A stretch of DNA of 64,000 bases from Bacteroidales bacterium (GTDB lineage Bacteria > Bacteroidota > Bacteroidia > Bacteroidales > UBA12077), in contig JANQHE010000067.1 in the NCBI GenBank assembly GCA_028282785.1, forward strand, positions 57,322 to 121,321, read 5' to 3'. The translations under genes and the position numbers were made by a program. Shown one piece after another: positions 53,347 to 62,875 of the stretch (the first letter of the stretch is position 1; every line of letters begins with the position of its first letter). The notes beneath the pieces were generated by a model. It was not told where the DNA came from. It saw nothing but the letters and a program-made list of their open reading frames with translations, and ran no database searches.

Positions 53347-54558
53347 CTATACTTCTTCTCTTATATTATAAGCCATTAATGCATTTCCATGCCTAACGTA
53401 TAAAACGCCATTTTTAATTACAGGGTGGGCGAAATGTTCTTTAGTCCCTTCAGTAATCCTGAATTTACTTATTACTTCAAAGTTTGGTTCAGGATTGATA
53501 AGGCTCATAAACCCACCTTGCTCTGCATAATAGTACAACAAACCATCTGCGTAAATTGTTACTCCGCGTTTTACATCAAGTGAATCAACAAATTCGCCTG
53601 TGCTGGCATCCAATACCTTCATCATTAATTTTTGTTGGCCTGAACCATATATTTTATCAGCAATTTTAATAAAACCACCCTGTATGTTATCAATATTCTT
53701 ATTCCTCCATACTTCAGTTATTTTGCTTCCATCTTCAGAAAGTTTTAATTTAACTGTTCCATTACCATAGCTTGTAGCATATATATAGCCATCTTCATAT
53801 AAGGGAGTGTTTCCTTTTATATCAACTAATGAATCCTCAAGTGACCATAGCATTTCACCTGTTTCAGTATCTAAACCAAACAATGAAAATTCAGAATACG
53901 TAACCAATAAGTTCCTGGTTGGTAAGTTTATTAGGAGAGGAGAACAGAAAGCCGGTTTTTCTGCATTTGCTTTACTTGCCCATATTTCTTTGCCTGTAAA
54001 CCTATTTAAGGCTATTACATTTTTTTCCTTATTGCCAGGAGCGAAAAATAATTTATCACCTTCAACAAGTAGTGACTGAGTAAATCCAAAACGGGTTATA
54101 ACTCCGGCATAATCATCGATCATGTTTACAGACCAAACTTTTTCTCCATTTTCAGCTTTAAAACAAACAACTTCACCCATTGGGGAACACACATAAATTA
54201 AATCATCAATAACTGTTGGTGTTGACCTGGAACCAGGGAAATTAACAACCCAAGAACTATCGTATTCAGATTCCCATAGTAAATTACCATTTAAATCAAG
54301 AGCAATTAAATGGCTTAAACTATCTTTTTCACCATTTACATAAATTTTATCGGAAGTAATGGCAGGAGAGCCATACCCATTGCCTATGCCTTCGTAAAGC
54401 CAGAGTTGCTCTGGGCCATCTTCAGGCCATTCTTTTAAAAGGTTCGTTTCATTATAAACTCCATCGCGGTTATCACCACGCCATTGGTTAACCTCAGTTT
54501 TCTTAGTACATGCACTAAAGAAAAGGATTACAATTGCAAATAATAAAGGTTTTCTCAT
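53347..54558 (-). CDS. PQQ-like beta-propeller lipoprotein
   Basis: 403 residues with a lipobox (LFFSAC, Cys16). PQQ-like/pyrrolo-quinoline-type blade motifs recur (LIALDLNGNLLWESEYD, VVCFKAENGEKVWSVNMID, VIALNRFTGKEIWASKAN, LFGLDTETGEMLWSLED). The opening sequence WRGDNRDGVYNE is typical of the family's PQQ-like proteins of periplasmic or outer-membrane location. No quinoprotein catalytic residues are evident, so it is likely a structural or binding propeller. It follows the large permease in the same orientation. Confidence 0.85.
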   Translation of the reverse strand: MRKPLLFAIVILFFSACTKKTEVNQWRGDNRDGVYNETNLLKEWPEDGPEQLWLYEGIGNGYGSPAITSDKIYVNGEKDSLSHLIALDLNGNLLWESEYDSSWVVNFPGSRSTPTVIDDLIYVCSPMGEVVCFKAENGEKVWSVNMIDDYAGVITRFGFTQSLLVEGDKLFFAPGNKEKNVIALNRFTGKEIWASKANAEKPAFCSPLLINLPTRNLLVTYSEFSLFGLDTETGEMLWSLEDSLVDIKGNTPLYEDGYIYATSYGNGTVKLKLSEDGSKITEVWRNKNIDNIQGGFIKIADKIYGSGQQKLMMKVLDASTGEFVDSLDVKRGVTIYADGLLYYYAEQGGFMSLINPEPNFEVISKFRITEGTKEHFAHPVIKNGVLYVRHGNALMAYNIREEV

Positions 54559-54626
54559 GTTTATTTAAGTTTCTAATTTGTTGTAAGATAAACAAATTAT
54601 ATTATGGTTTAATTGCAAAGGTAATA

Positions 54627-57600
54627 TTATTCGTTCCTTAATGATATAACCAGGTTTGATTTTAATGCGTTTCGTGCAGGAATATATATCCAAATAAGCC
54701 CATTTGCTATTACTATCAGGACTATAACTATAATAAAAAATCCAGGGATATTAAATGAGCTTGATAATAAAGATGGTAGAATTCCAATTAATGCTGAAAA
54801 AATTCCAATGCTTATTCCAAATACAAGCAAATAAATATTTTCCATAAGAATCAATTTGAAAATTCTTTTTCTTTTATACCCAATTGCCGAAAGCAATGCA
54901 ATTTCATTTCTTCTTTCAATAATATTCCTTGTTAAAACAATTCCCAGCCCAAGCGTTCCAATAATAATTCCCAAACCTCCCAAAATCATGAATACAGTTA
55001 GATAAGTGTTTGTAACTGAATAGAATTGTGATAACCTTTCTGAAGTAGAAGTAAGGTTAATACCAAAATTTCTTAATAAAGAATTTAGCAAATCAGCAAT
55101 TTCACTTTGATTTTCTGTTTTGCTATCAATTAACATAATATTAGCACCACTTACTGATGGGAAATGTTTATTGAAATGCTTATCCGAAATTAATAGGTTG
55201 CCTTGAAAGATTGAGGCGTTTAAGCCACCAATTAATACTATTTTTAGTTCCTCTCCCTTTTCATTTAAATAAATTAGCGTATCACCAACTTCTTTAATTA
55301 AACCCCAGGTAATAACAGTTTGGTCAGCATAAGCAGGTATAATATTATTGCCATAAGTTTTGTTTAGTTCTAGCCACGGATTTTCACTATCTAATTGATC
55401 CAATAATTTTGCAAACGAAAATGAACCTCTGTTGTTAAGCTCTTCCTCATTGATACCTAAAATTTGTGGTTTTTGTATTTGGTTTAAGTTTAAACAGCTA
55501 GCATCGTCGCCATCCAGCAAATGCATTTGGAAAAAACTTGCATGATTCAACACGTCATCATCTAAGCCAATTTTTTCTTTACCATATTCAGTATTTAAAT
55601 TATAAAGTATTGGGAGTGTTGTTTCTGCCCAGTATAAATATCCTCCCGTGCCAGAATTTCTATTATTCTCTGTTCCATAAAAAGTTTTACGGTTGGCTCC
55701 TGTAATAATAACAGTAAATGTGCCAAGTGCCAACAAAGCAATAATTGCGATACTTCTTCCTTTATTTCTCGACGCATTTATAAATGCCAGTTGTTTTAAG
55801 GCAAAAGCTTTTTTACCAGAACTTGTTTTATTTAAAGTTGCAGCAAATAAAAGGGTAGAAGCTACAATAAAAATTCCTCCGGCAGATAGAAATAATCCTG
55901 CATTTTGATCCACTGAAGTATATAGAGAATAAGATACAATAAATATTATCAATAAAAAGCAAAATCCTGAAATTATTCTATATAGCTTTGTCCGGTTTTT
56001 GTTAGAATCGTAATTAATTGAACTACTTTTTCTAATTAATCCAATTATAGGATACTTTAATTTTTTTCTGGTGACAAAATAAATAGTTATAAAGGCTATT
56101 AAGATTCCTGATATAGCCCCAATAATAAGAGTTTTAGGTAAAATGTAAACATGAAGCATATTAGTCCGGACAATGTCATGCCAAACCGAATTAAGTGCAA
56201 ACATTATGGCTTGGTTGTACAATATACCTACAACTGCTCCCAAAATTCCTCCTATTACGATTGAAATAGCATTTTCGAAAAACCTAAGCTTGAAAATCTG
56301 GTTACGTTTAAATCCTAATCCGGATAAAACGCCTGTTTCTGTTGAGCGCGATTCTATATTTAATGAATACAATAATAATGTCAATAAAACTCCGGATGCA
56401 ATTACAAAAAAGCTCAAACTAAGGAATAATTCTCCAAAATCAACACCGTTTGATGCGGCTCTGTGGCCTTCATCACGAACAGAAATAAAGTTTAGTTTAA
56501 TATCAGTTGGGCTTATTTTCTCCAGGATTTCATTTTCCAGGGAGTTTTTATCAATACTCTCTTTATTAAATCTTAATGAAGTGTAATTACCATATTTATT
56601 AGACCACAACTCAATACCTTTTTCAATTGAGATAAAGGCTTTTGGAGTTCCTTTATAGTCATCCCAATAAACTTCATCTTTATCTCTGATCCTATCAAGG
56701 TCAATTGGAATGCCTGCTTCCCATTCGCTACAACTTCCAGCATCGGCAAGCCCGGGAAATAATGGCATTAATGTGTTATTAGAAAATTCTCCTTGTACCG
56801 GAATAATATCTTTAATGATAAATTTGGACTTTTTTTCTTCTAAAGTTTTTAGAGGGCCAATAACAAAATACTCAAGCTCCAAACTGTCACCTATTGTAAT
56901 GCCAAGGTCTTTTTGTAACCAATCGTTTATAATTATTTCATTTTTGTTTAGGCTTTGAGGCAGCAATTCATTAGAAGCAGCAGTTACAAAAGAGTAGGGG
57001 GTTTCCTTTTGATTATAACTTAAGGTATTTACTAAATAAGTTAGAATTGTATTATTTGGAATATCTAAAGAATTGATTGAATTAGATAATGCTTCATCAA
57101 TAAAAATTCTATCCGAAAGTATTTCAAAATGGCTTTCCAGTTCTCTTATTACTAAATTGGCATCTGCTATTTTAAATATTTTTTTAAATGAGCTATTAAG
57201 CTCTGTAAGGCTTATATTTTTACTTTCATCACTTATCAATATAATATTTGCTAATCCTTCCAATTCAAGCTTATCTGTTAAATATTTGCCATTTATAAAG
57301 ATATTGAAAGGTGCAGTTTGAATATTTTTTAAGCCAAACCTGCCTAATTGTGAATCATCAATTATATTTTTAACAACAACCCTAAACGATGATGAAGGGG
57401 TTTCCTCTTTATTAAAAGGAGTATTTAAAGGAATTACGCTTGATTTTTCAATTCGCAGCAATATCTCATCATTTACTTTTAGGTTTAGCCGTTGAGCCAG
57501 GTTTTTACTAATATAAACTTCATTATTATTTAAACCTTGAATATTTATATTAGAAAGTTCCCAAAAGCTTTTATCGATACCGTAAATATCCGTTTTATTA

Positions 57601-57908
57601 TTTCTGAGCCCTAGTTCCGAATTTATTGCAATTCCTTTGGTTTGTAATAGGGCAGATGCTTTTATGCCTAAATCATCTGATATTTCATCAGCCAGTGCGT
57701 TCCTGACAAACCGCTCACCCGTTTGAAGTGCAAACCGGGTATTGCCCAACCTCGTATCAACTATTTGTTTTAAGCTAAATTTTATAGAATCTCCAACAAT
57801 TAAAGCTCCTGTAAGTACTGCTGTACTTATTAGAGTGCCCGCAAAAACAGAAAGATGCTGCTTTTTGAAATGAATTAAACTTTTTAGGATGTATTTAAAT
57901 ATTGACAT
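54627..57908 (-). CDS. Large FtsX/MacB-type ABC permease
   Basis: 1093 residues. A first membrane helix (about 19-40, LSVFAGTLISTAVLTGALIV) is followed by a long extracytoplasmic domain (MacB_PCD-like, about 45-500). The FtsX helices follow (about 510-680), then a second extracytoplasmic part (about 740-970) and the terminal FtsX unit (LGGLGIIIGTLGLGIVLTR, RRNEIALLSAIGYKRKRIFK). The double-FtsX layout means one chain may supply both permease halves. The ATPase lies immediately upstream with one repeat-bearing gap. The exported substrate is unknown; LolD-like systems move lipoproteins. Confidence 0.9.
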   Translation of the reverse strand: MSIFKYILKSLIHFKKQHLSVFAGTLISTAVLTGALIVGDSIKFSLKQIVDTRLGNTRFALQTGERFVRNALADEISDDLGIKASALLQTKGIAINSELGLRNNKTDIYGIDKSFWELSNINIQGLNNNEVYISKNLAQRLNLKVNDEILLRIEKSSVIPLNTPFNKEETPSSSFRVVVKNIIDDSQLGRFGLKNIQTAPFNIFINGKYLTDKLELEGLANIILISDESKNISLTELNSSFKKIFKIADANLVIRELESHFEILSDRIFIDEALSNSINSLDIPNNTILTYLVNTLSYNQKETPYSFVTAASNELLPQSLNKNEIIINDWLQKDLGITIGDSLELEYFVIGPLKTLEEKKSKFIIKDIIPVQGEFSNNTLMPLFPGLADAGSCSEWEAGIPIDLDRIRDKDEVYWDDYKGTPKAFISIEKGIELWSNKYGNYTSLRFNKESIDKNSLENEILEKISPTDIKLNFISVRDEGHRAASNGVDFGELFLSLSFFVIASGVLLTLLLYSLNIESRSTETGVLSGLGFKRNQIFKLRFFENAISIVIGGILGAVVGILYNQAIMFALNSVWHDIVRTNMLHVYILPKTLIIGAISGILIAFITIYFVTRKKLKYPIIGLIRKSSSINYDSNKNRTKLYRIISGFCFLLIIFIVSYSLYTSVDQNAGLFLSAGGIFIVASTLLFAATLNKTSSGKKAFALKQLAFINASRNKGRSIAIIALLALGTFTVIITGANRKTFYGTENNRNSGTGGYLYWAETTLPILYNLNTEYGKEKIGLDDDVLNHASFFQMHLLDGDDASCLNLNQIQKPQILGINEEELNNRGSFSFAKLLDQLDSENPWLELNKTYGNNIIPAYADQTVITWGLIKEVGDTLIYLNEKGEELKIVLIGGLNASIFQGNLLISDKHFNKHFPSVSGANIMLIDSKTENQSEIADLLNSLLRNFGINLTSTSERLSQFYSVTNTYLTVFMILGGLGIIIGTLGLGIVLTRNIIERRNEIALLSAIGYKRKRIFKLILMENIYLLVFGISIGIFSALIGILPSLLSSSFNIPGFFIIVIVLIVIANGLIWIYIPARNALKSNLVISLRNE

Positions 57909-57920
57909 ATACTATTTATA

Positions 57921-57989
57921 AACTTTGCGCCTTTGTGCCTTTACGGTAAAATTAAAAACAAACCGCAAAGTCGCAGAGCCGCAAAGATT
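57921..57989. repeat. Operon-spacer repeat, copy 1
   Basis: AACTTTGCGCCTTTGTGCCT and, 30 bp on, ACCGCAAAGTCGCAGAGCCG are the two partly complementary halves of a repeat also found at 59998-60058 and 61201-61263. It fills almost the whole gap between the ATPase and permease genes. Confidence 0.75.
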
Positions 57990-57995
57990 TCGGAT

Positions 57996-58685
57996 TTAAT
58001 TATTATTCATTCCAACTAATTTTCCGTGGTTGAGTTTATACATCTTATTCATTTTTTTTGCTAATTCCATTGAATGTGTAACTACTATCATTGCAACATT
58101 TTGCTCTTTATTAATTTTTGATAATAACTCACCCAATTGTTCAGCAGAATCTTCATCTAATGAGCCAGTCGGTTCATCTGCTAATATTAAACCAGGTTGG
58201 TTTATGAGTGCTCTAACAACAGTAGCACGTTGGCATTCGCCTCCTGACAGTTGTGAAGGGTATTGCTTTATTTTATCATGTAGGTTAACACTTTCAAGTA
58301 ACTCTTTTGCTCTTTCCAGGCCAGCTTTATCATTGTTACTATTTGAAGCAATGGTAGGCAATAAAACGTTTTCCAATAAAGTAAGCTGAGGAAGTAAATG
58401 ATGCATCTGAAAAATGAAACCAATATGTTGATTCCTAATTTCGGCTAGTTGCGATTCCGAGTAATTCAGAATATTTTTATCATTAAGCTTAACCATCCCT
58501 GAAGTAGGCATATCCAAGGTTCCCAAGATATTTAAAAGGGTACTTTTGCCAGAGCCGGAAGGGCCAATTACAGATAAGGATTCGCCAGAATCAACTTTTA
58601 ATGAGATTTCATTTAGAACTTCTCTTTTTTTTAATGAACCTGGTTTTTCGTATGATTTGCTTACCTTTTCTAATCCAATGATCAT
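57996..58685 (-). CDS. ABC transporter ATPase, LolD/MacB type
   Basis: 229 residues with Walker A GPSGSGKST, Q-loop region FIFQMHHLLPQLT, signature LSGGECQRATVVRAL and Walker B LILADEPTGSLD, then the His switch VVTHS. Full length for LolD-type ATPases. It would drive the FtsX permease encoded next. The glycosyltransferase gene ends one base before this gene starts, so the two are coupled. Confidence 0.95.
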   Translation of the reverse strand: MIIGLEKVSKSYEKPGSLKKREVLNEISLKVDSGESLSVIGPSGSGKSTLLNILGTLDMPTSGMVKLNDKNILNYSESQLAEIRNQHIGFIFQMHHLLPQLTLLENVLLPTIASNSNNDKAGLERAKELLESVNLHDKIKQYPSQLSGGECQRATVVRALINQPGLILADEPTGSLDEDSAEQLGELLSKINKEQNVAMIVVTHSMELAKKMNKMYKLNHGKLVGMNNN

Positions 58686-58686
58686 A

Positions 58687-59985
58687 TTACTTGTTATTTG
58701 AAATTACTTGCTCGTAAATGGAAAGCATTTGTTGTGTAGTAATATCTGCATTGTATATAGTTTCTACTGCTTTTCTCCCATTCTTGCTATATTCTTTCAG
58801 TTTATCATTATCAAGCAGGGTTTCAGCAAATTTAGAAGCTAACGCAGCAGGGGTATTTGGGCTGAATATATCACCACCTTTGGTTTTTTCTACAATTTCG
58901 GGAAATGCTGCCAAATCAGGTTGGACAATTGGCACGCCACATGCTAATGCTTCTAACTGGTATAACCCAAATGCTTCGCCATTAAGAACAGGAACCGATA
59001 ATACAGATATTTTTTCAAAGAAACTGCTTAGTTTTTCTGTCCTAAAATCATTGATAAATTCTATATCATTCTCAAAGCCATTTTTTGATAGTTTTTTCAT
59101 CTGAGCTTTTAAGAATTTATCATCATCGTTGGTTTTTCCGCCTGTTGCCTTTAATAGTACATTTTCGAACCCTTCTTTTTTCTTCAATTCAATAAAGGCA
59201 TCAATTAATAGTTCAAATCCGTTAGCTTTATTCATCCGCGATAAGTATCCAATAACCGGTGGATTTTTTATTGGGCTTGAGTATTGGTAAACACCAGGGT
59301 CAACACCTATGGGAACAATGTGCAGCTTTTCATCCGGGATACACATATTATCTTTCATTTTATCCGCAAAAAATTTACTCACCGAAACAAAAGCATCTAT
59401 ATCCAAACCTTTTTCACACATTAACCCCCAAAGTTTGGCGCGGTAATCATCACTCATGGCATCAATCCATACATCTTCATCTTGCAACGAACATATTACC
59501 GGAATATTTAATTCTTTTCTAATCTGGCCTGCAAGCCCCATTAATAATGCGTTTGATAAATGAACTATATCTGGCTTTTCATGGTTTTTCAAATAGTCAA
59601 TTAACCTGTCCAGTTCATCTTTCTGATTCCCTTCAGCACCTTTGAGCATTGAAATGGTCATTTCTTCTAAACCTTTAGCCCTTGTAGTTTCGGATTTTTT
59701 AGCAGCATACCTAAGAATTGCAGGCGAATTGAAGAATTTATGAAGCCACTCGGGCATTTTTCTTAAAAACCTGAAATTTTGTTCGAAATAGATATTTACA
59801 GCTCCGTAAAATACTGGCAAACCATCTTTATCATAATTATTGATGGTGCTAAGAGGCATATATAATGGCAATGTGTAAGCTTCATGCCCGGTCTTTTTTA
59901 GAGACCTTGTGAAAGCACTGTCACGAAGGCAATTACCACAATAAAATGTTCCTCCGAACCCAGGTACAATGTTTATTATTTTCAT
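58687..59985 (-). CDS. GT4-family glycosyltransferase
   Basis: 432 residues of GT-B fold: an N-terminal PGFGGTFYCGNCLRDSAFTR region, the central HVVPIGVDPGVYQYSSP junction, GYLSRMNKANGFELLIDAFI, and a C-terminal NGEAFGLYQLEALACGVPIV, QPDLAAFPEIVE motif with the nucleotide-sugar-binding E-x7-E. Soluble or peripheral. The acceptor is unknown; GT4 enzymes commonly act in cell-surface glycan assembly. It is one base upstream of the ABC ATPase gene. Confidence 0.88.
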   Translation of the reverse strand: MKIINIVPGFGGTFYCGNCLRDSAFTRSLKKTGHEAYTLPLYMPLSTINNYDKDGLPVFYGAVNIYFEQNFRFLRKMPEWLHKFFNSPAILRYAAKKSETTRAKGLEEMTISMLKGAEGNQKDELDRLIDYLKNHEKPDIVHLSNALLMGLAGQIRKELNIPVICSLQDEDVWIDAMSDDYRAKLWGLMCEKGLDIDAFVSVSKFFADKMKDNMCIPDEKLHIVPIGVDPGVYQYSSPIKNPPVIGYLSRMNKANGFELLIDAFIELKKKEGFENVLLKATGGKTNDDDKFLKAQMKKLSKNGFENDIEFINDFRTEKLSSFFEKISVLSVPVLNGEAFGLYQLEALACGVPIVQPDLAAFPEIVEKTKGGDIFSPNTPAALASKFAETLLDNDKLKEYSKNGRKAVETIYNADITTQQMLSIYEQVISNNK

Positions 59986-59997
59986 ATTCTTAGCTTA

Positions 59998-60058
59998 TCT
60001 TTGCGTCTTTGTGCCTCCGCAGTGAAACAGTTGAACCGCAGAGCCGCTAAGGCGCTAA
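59998..60058. repeat. Operon-spacer repeat, copy 2
   Basis: TCTTTGCGTCTTTGTGCCTC and ACCGCAGAGCCGCTAAGGCG, in the gap between the PQQ-like propeller and glycosyltransferase genes. The closest relative is copy 3 at 61201-61263. Confidence 0.8.
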
Positions 60059-60067
60059 TTTTATAAA

Positions 60068-61186
60068 TTATTTTAAACCAAAAGTATAAACCCGCCCGTC
60101 ACCGGCACCAACTACAATTAAATTATTAATAACAGCTGGAGAACTGATAATTGGGCTTCCTATTTCATAAGACCAAATTTTGTCTCCATTGTTTATATTT
60201 AATATGTATAAATTTCCGTCATTTGAACCAATAAGCACTTTATTTCCAACTATAACTGGAGAACTTTCTACCTTATTTAATGTTTTAAATTTCCAAAGTA
60301 CCTCTCCCGTTGTTTTATCGAAACAATAAACATTACGGTCTTGAGAACCAATAATTACTTTATTTTTTGAAATAGCAGGAGAACCCAAAAAAGGGCCCGC
60401 GCCATTGTATTTCCAGTTTATTTTTTTATCTACCAGGCTAGCTCCATAAAATACACCATCGTAATTACCAAAAAATGCATTATTGCCATCTAATGCTGCC
60501 GAAGAAGCTATATAAGTCCCAATATCAATCTTATCTTGTGATTTCCCGGTAATAACATTTACCTGGTGCAAAAAACCATCACATCCGCCAAATACAGCTA
60601 CCTTGCCATTAGTTGCCGGAGCACCATTTATATAGTTGTCTGCCTCATATTTCCATACCAGGTTTCCTGTTTTTGCATCGACACAGTGCATGTAAAAATC
60701 ATAACTACCTGTAATTATTCTTTTAGATTTTTTATCGGCAGAATATACCCATCCTGCAGAGCCGGAAATTTGGTTATCTGCTTTATATTTCCATTTCAGT
60801 TCACCACTATTAGCATCCAGAGCAAATAATATTCCTTCCAAGGAACCAATATAAGCTACATTATCGAGAATTAAGGGGGCTGCTTCCAATGAAGTTCCTG
60901 CATTAAATTTCCAGTTTAATTCACCTTTCAGGTTTAAAGAATATATGTAGCCATCATTAGAGCCTATGAAAATATTGCCATTACAAATTACTGCAGATGA
61001 TTTAATTATATCTTCTGTTTGATATGTCCATAGCAATTTAGGCGATGTTGGGATTTGTGCATTTGTTTTACCCTGCAAAGGCTGGTTACCTCTAAAATTA
61101 GGCCAGCAATCTATATTCTGAGCACTTATCATAGTAGTTTTAAATGCAACAATTAAAAATATATGAAAAATCTTTTTGGTCATCAT
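60068..61186 (-). CDS. PQQ-like beta-propeller secreted protein
   Basis: 372 residues with a signal peptide ending ISAQ. Seven or more blades follow a strict pattern (IFIGSNDGYIYSLNLKGELN, AYIGSLEGILFALDANSGEL, VIIGSQDRNVYCFDKTTGEV, VLIGSNDGNLYILNINNGD), each with a W-K/S residue. It is the more regular of the two propellers in this cluster. It is a predicted binding or scaffold protein like BamB; no catalytic motif is seen. Confidence 0.88.
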   Translation of the reverse strand: MMTKKIFHIFLIVAFKTTMISAQNIDCWPNFRGNQPLQGKTNAQIPTSPKLLWTYQTEDIIKSSAVICNGNIFIGSNDGYIYSLNLKGELNWKFNAGTSLEAAPLILDNVAYIGSLEGILFALDANSGELKWKYKADNQISGSAGWVYSADKKSKRIITGSYDFYMHCVDAKTGNLVWKYEADNYINGAPATNGKVAVFGGCDGFLHQVNVITGKSQDKIDIGTYIASSAALDGNNAFFGNYDGVFYGASLVDKKINWKYNGAGPFLGSPAISKNKVIIGSQDRNVYCFDKTTGEVLWKFKTLNKVESSPVIVGNKVLIGSNDGNLYILNINNGDKIWSYEIGSPIISSPAVINNLIVVGAGDGRVYTFGLK

Positions 61187-61200
61187 ACGACATTATTTAA

Positions 61201-61263
61201 ACTTGGCGTCTTTGCATCTTCGCGGTGAAATAGAGGAACCGCAGAGTCGCTAGGGCGCTAAGG
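61201..61263. repeat. Operon-spacer repeat, copy 3
   Basis: ACTTGGCGTCTTTGCATCTT, GCGGTGAAATAGAGGAACCG and GCAGAGTCGCTAGGGCGCTA. It lies in the gap between the iron-sulfur/FAD protein and the propeller gene. Confidence 0.8.
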
Positions 61264-61305
61264 TTTATTTTATAAATTAAGTTTATAATACTTTTATAAT
61301 TTACA

Positions 61306-62874
61306 TTATTCTCCTTCTTTAAATGATAAAGCACCTGTAGGGCATTCTTTTACACACTTTTCGGCGACTATAGTTAATGCCTCGCTTAACTGTTTGTTAA
61401 ACGGAATATCAACTTTAACATTAAACCCTCTTCCAATATAAGTTAGACCTGTTAATTCTTTTTCATTTGATGCAATCTCAATGCATAGCCCGCATTTGAT
61501 ACATTTCTCAGGTTCAAAAACAACATTGTTATGATGTAAATACTTTTTAATTTCTTTCCTGGTTCCAAATGAGTATTTCTTTTGGTTTGCGCCATATTCA
61601 TCCGCGTAAATTCTTAATTTACATGAGTTTGGTTTTCTGCAATCACAGCGTAAACACCTTTTAGCTTCCACTAAGGCTTCATCATTTAAGAAACCTTTGA
61701 GTTTTCCTTCTTTTGGCTCTAACCTGTTTGCAAGAATCGATTCCTTTTGATATTCTACTATTTCATTATCAGTTAATTTACTAAACCTGGAGTTAAACAG
61801 TTTTTTGGTTTCTTTTGGGCCTTCACCTTTTAAGAAAGAATTTACAGAATATGCAGCTTCTTTTCCTTGAGCCAATGCTCTTATTGCCAATTTATGCTTG
61901 CGAATTGCGCTGCCACAAACAAATACACCATCGGTGCTTGTTACGTAGTTTGAGTCAATGGCCTTGATACCCTTATCGCTTAATTCCAGGCCGAAACCTT
62001 TTATATCAGATTCTTCTATTGAGCCTGTAGCAATGACAATAGCATCAAATTGTTTTTGAATTTTATTAAAGGATTCAGCTGTAATTAAATTGTTTAACTC
62101 AAATTTTGCCCCGTATTTTTCTATTAAGCTAATTTCATTTTCTAAAGCTTCTTTTGGTAATTCGTTTTCCGGAACTTCTAATAATGTTCCTCCAGGCTTT
62201 TCATTTTTATCATATACAACACAATCGTGGCCATCTTTAAGAATGTGAAATGCGCAGGCTAAACCGGCAGGCCCTGAACCGATAATTGCAACCTTTTTAT
62301 TTGATTTTATTTTTTTCTCTGGTAAATATGCTTCTTCTTTTTGCAAGTCAACATCGGCAACAAACCTTTTTAACAGGCAAATCGAAACAGGGTTATCAAT
62401 TTGTTTCCTACGGCAAGCTCCCTCACACGGTGCAGGGCAGATGTACCCCAGAATTAATGGTAAAGCAATGTCTTCCTTTACTAACTTGAGCGCTTCATCA
62501 AATTGGTTATTTGCAATAAGGCGGTTCATTTTAGGGATATCCATATTTGCCGGGCAACTTATTCGGCATGGAGCTTCGCAATCACCTACATGGTCGCTCA
62601 GTAGTAACTGTAGCGCTTCTTTTCTGGCTTCTATTACTTCTTTATCATCGCAAATTATATCCATACCTTGTTTAACTGGCATTGCACAAGAGGGGATCAA
62701 AGTTCCGGAACTTACATCTTTCACAACGCATACCATACACGAAGGGTGGTTGGTAAATTCATCGGACAAATAACACATGGCAGGTATTTCAACTCCAACG
62801 GATTCTGCAGCCTTAAGAACTGTAGTGCCTTCTTTTACTGTAATTGGTTTATTATTTATTTTAATTTCAATCAT
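61306..62874 (-). CDS. Multi-FeS flavoprotein with FAD-only core (partner of the NuoF-like subunit)
   Basis: 522 residues. Residues 1-75 are a plant-type [2Fe-2S] domain with cysteines in MCYLSDEFTNHPSCMVC and PSCAMP. Residues 85-170 match the N-terminal Fe-S region of glutamate synthase-like proteins (DCEAPCRISCPANMDIPKMN and CPAPCEGACRRKQ). Residues 192-345 form a FAD domain (VAIIGSGPAGLACAF, VIATGS) that is much shorter than in GltD. I see no second GxGxxG, so the NAD(P)-binding insert seems absent. The C-terminus carries a 4Fe-4S ferredoxin pair (CIKCGLC, CVKECPTGAL). NADH would be handled by the neighbouring NuoF-like subunit, with which it is coupled (1 bp gap). Confidence 0.82.
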   Translation of the reverse strand: MIEIKINNKPITVKEGTTVLKAAESVGVEIPAMCYLSDEFTNHPSCMVCVVKDVSSGTLIPSCAMPVKQGMDIICDDKEVIEARKEALQLLLSDHVGDCEAPCRISCPANMDIPKMNRLIANNQFDEALKLVKEDIALPLILGYICPAPCEGACRRKQIDNPVSICLLKRFVADVDLQKEEAYLPEKKIKSNKKVAIIGSGPAGLACAFHILKDGHDCVVYDKNEKPGGTLLEVPENELPKEALENEISLIEKYGAKFELNNLITAESFNKIQKQFDAIVIATGSIEESDIKGFGLELSDKGIKAIDSNYVTSTDGVFVCGSAIRKHKLAIRALAQGKEAAYSVNSFLKGEGPKETKKLFNSRFSKLTDNEIVEYQKESILANRLEPKEGKLKGFLNDEALVEAKRCLRCDCRKPNSCKLRIYADEYGANQKKYSFGTRKEIKKYLHHNNVVFEPEKCIKCGLCIEIASNEKELTGLTYIGRGFNVKVDIPFNKQLSEALTIVAEKCVKECPTGALSFKEGE

Positions 62875-62875
62875 T

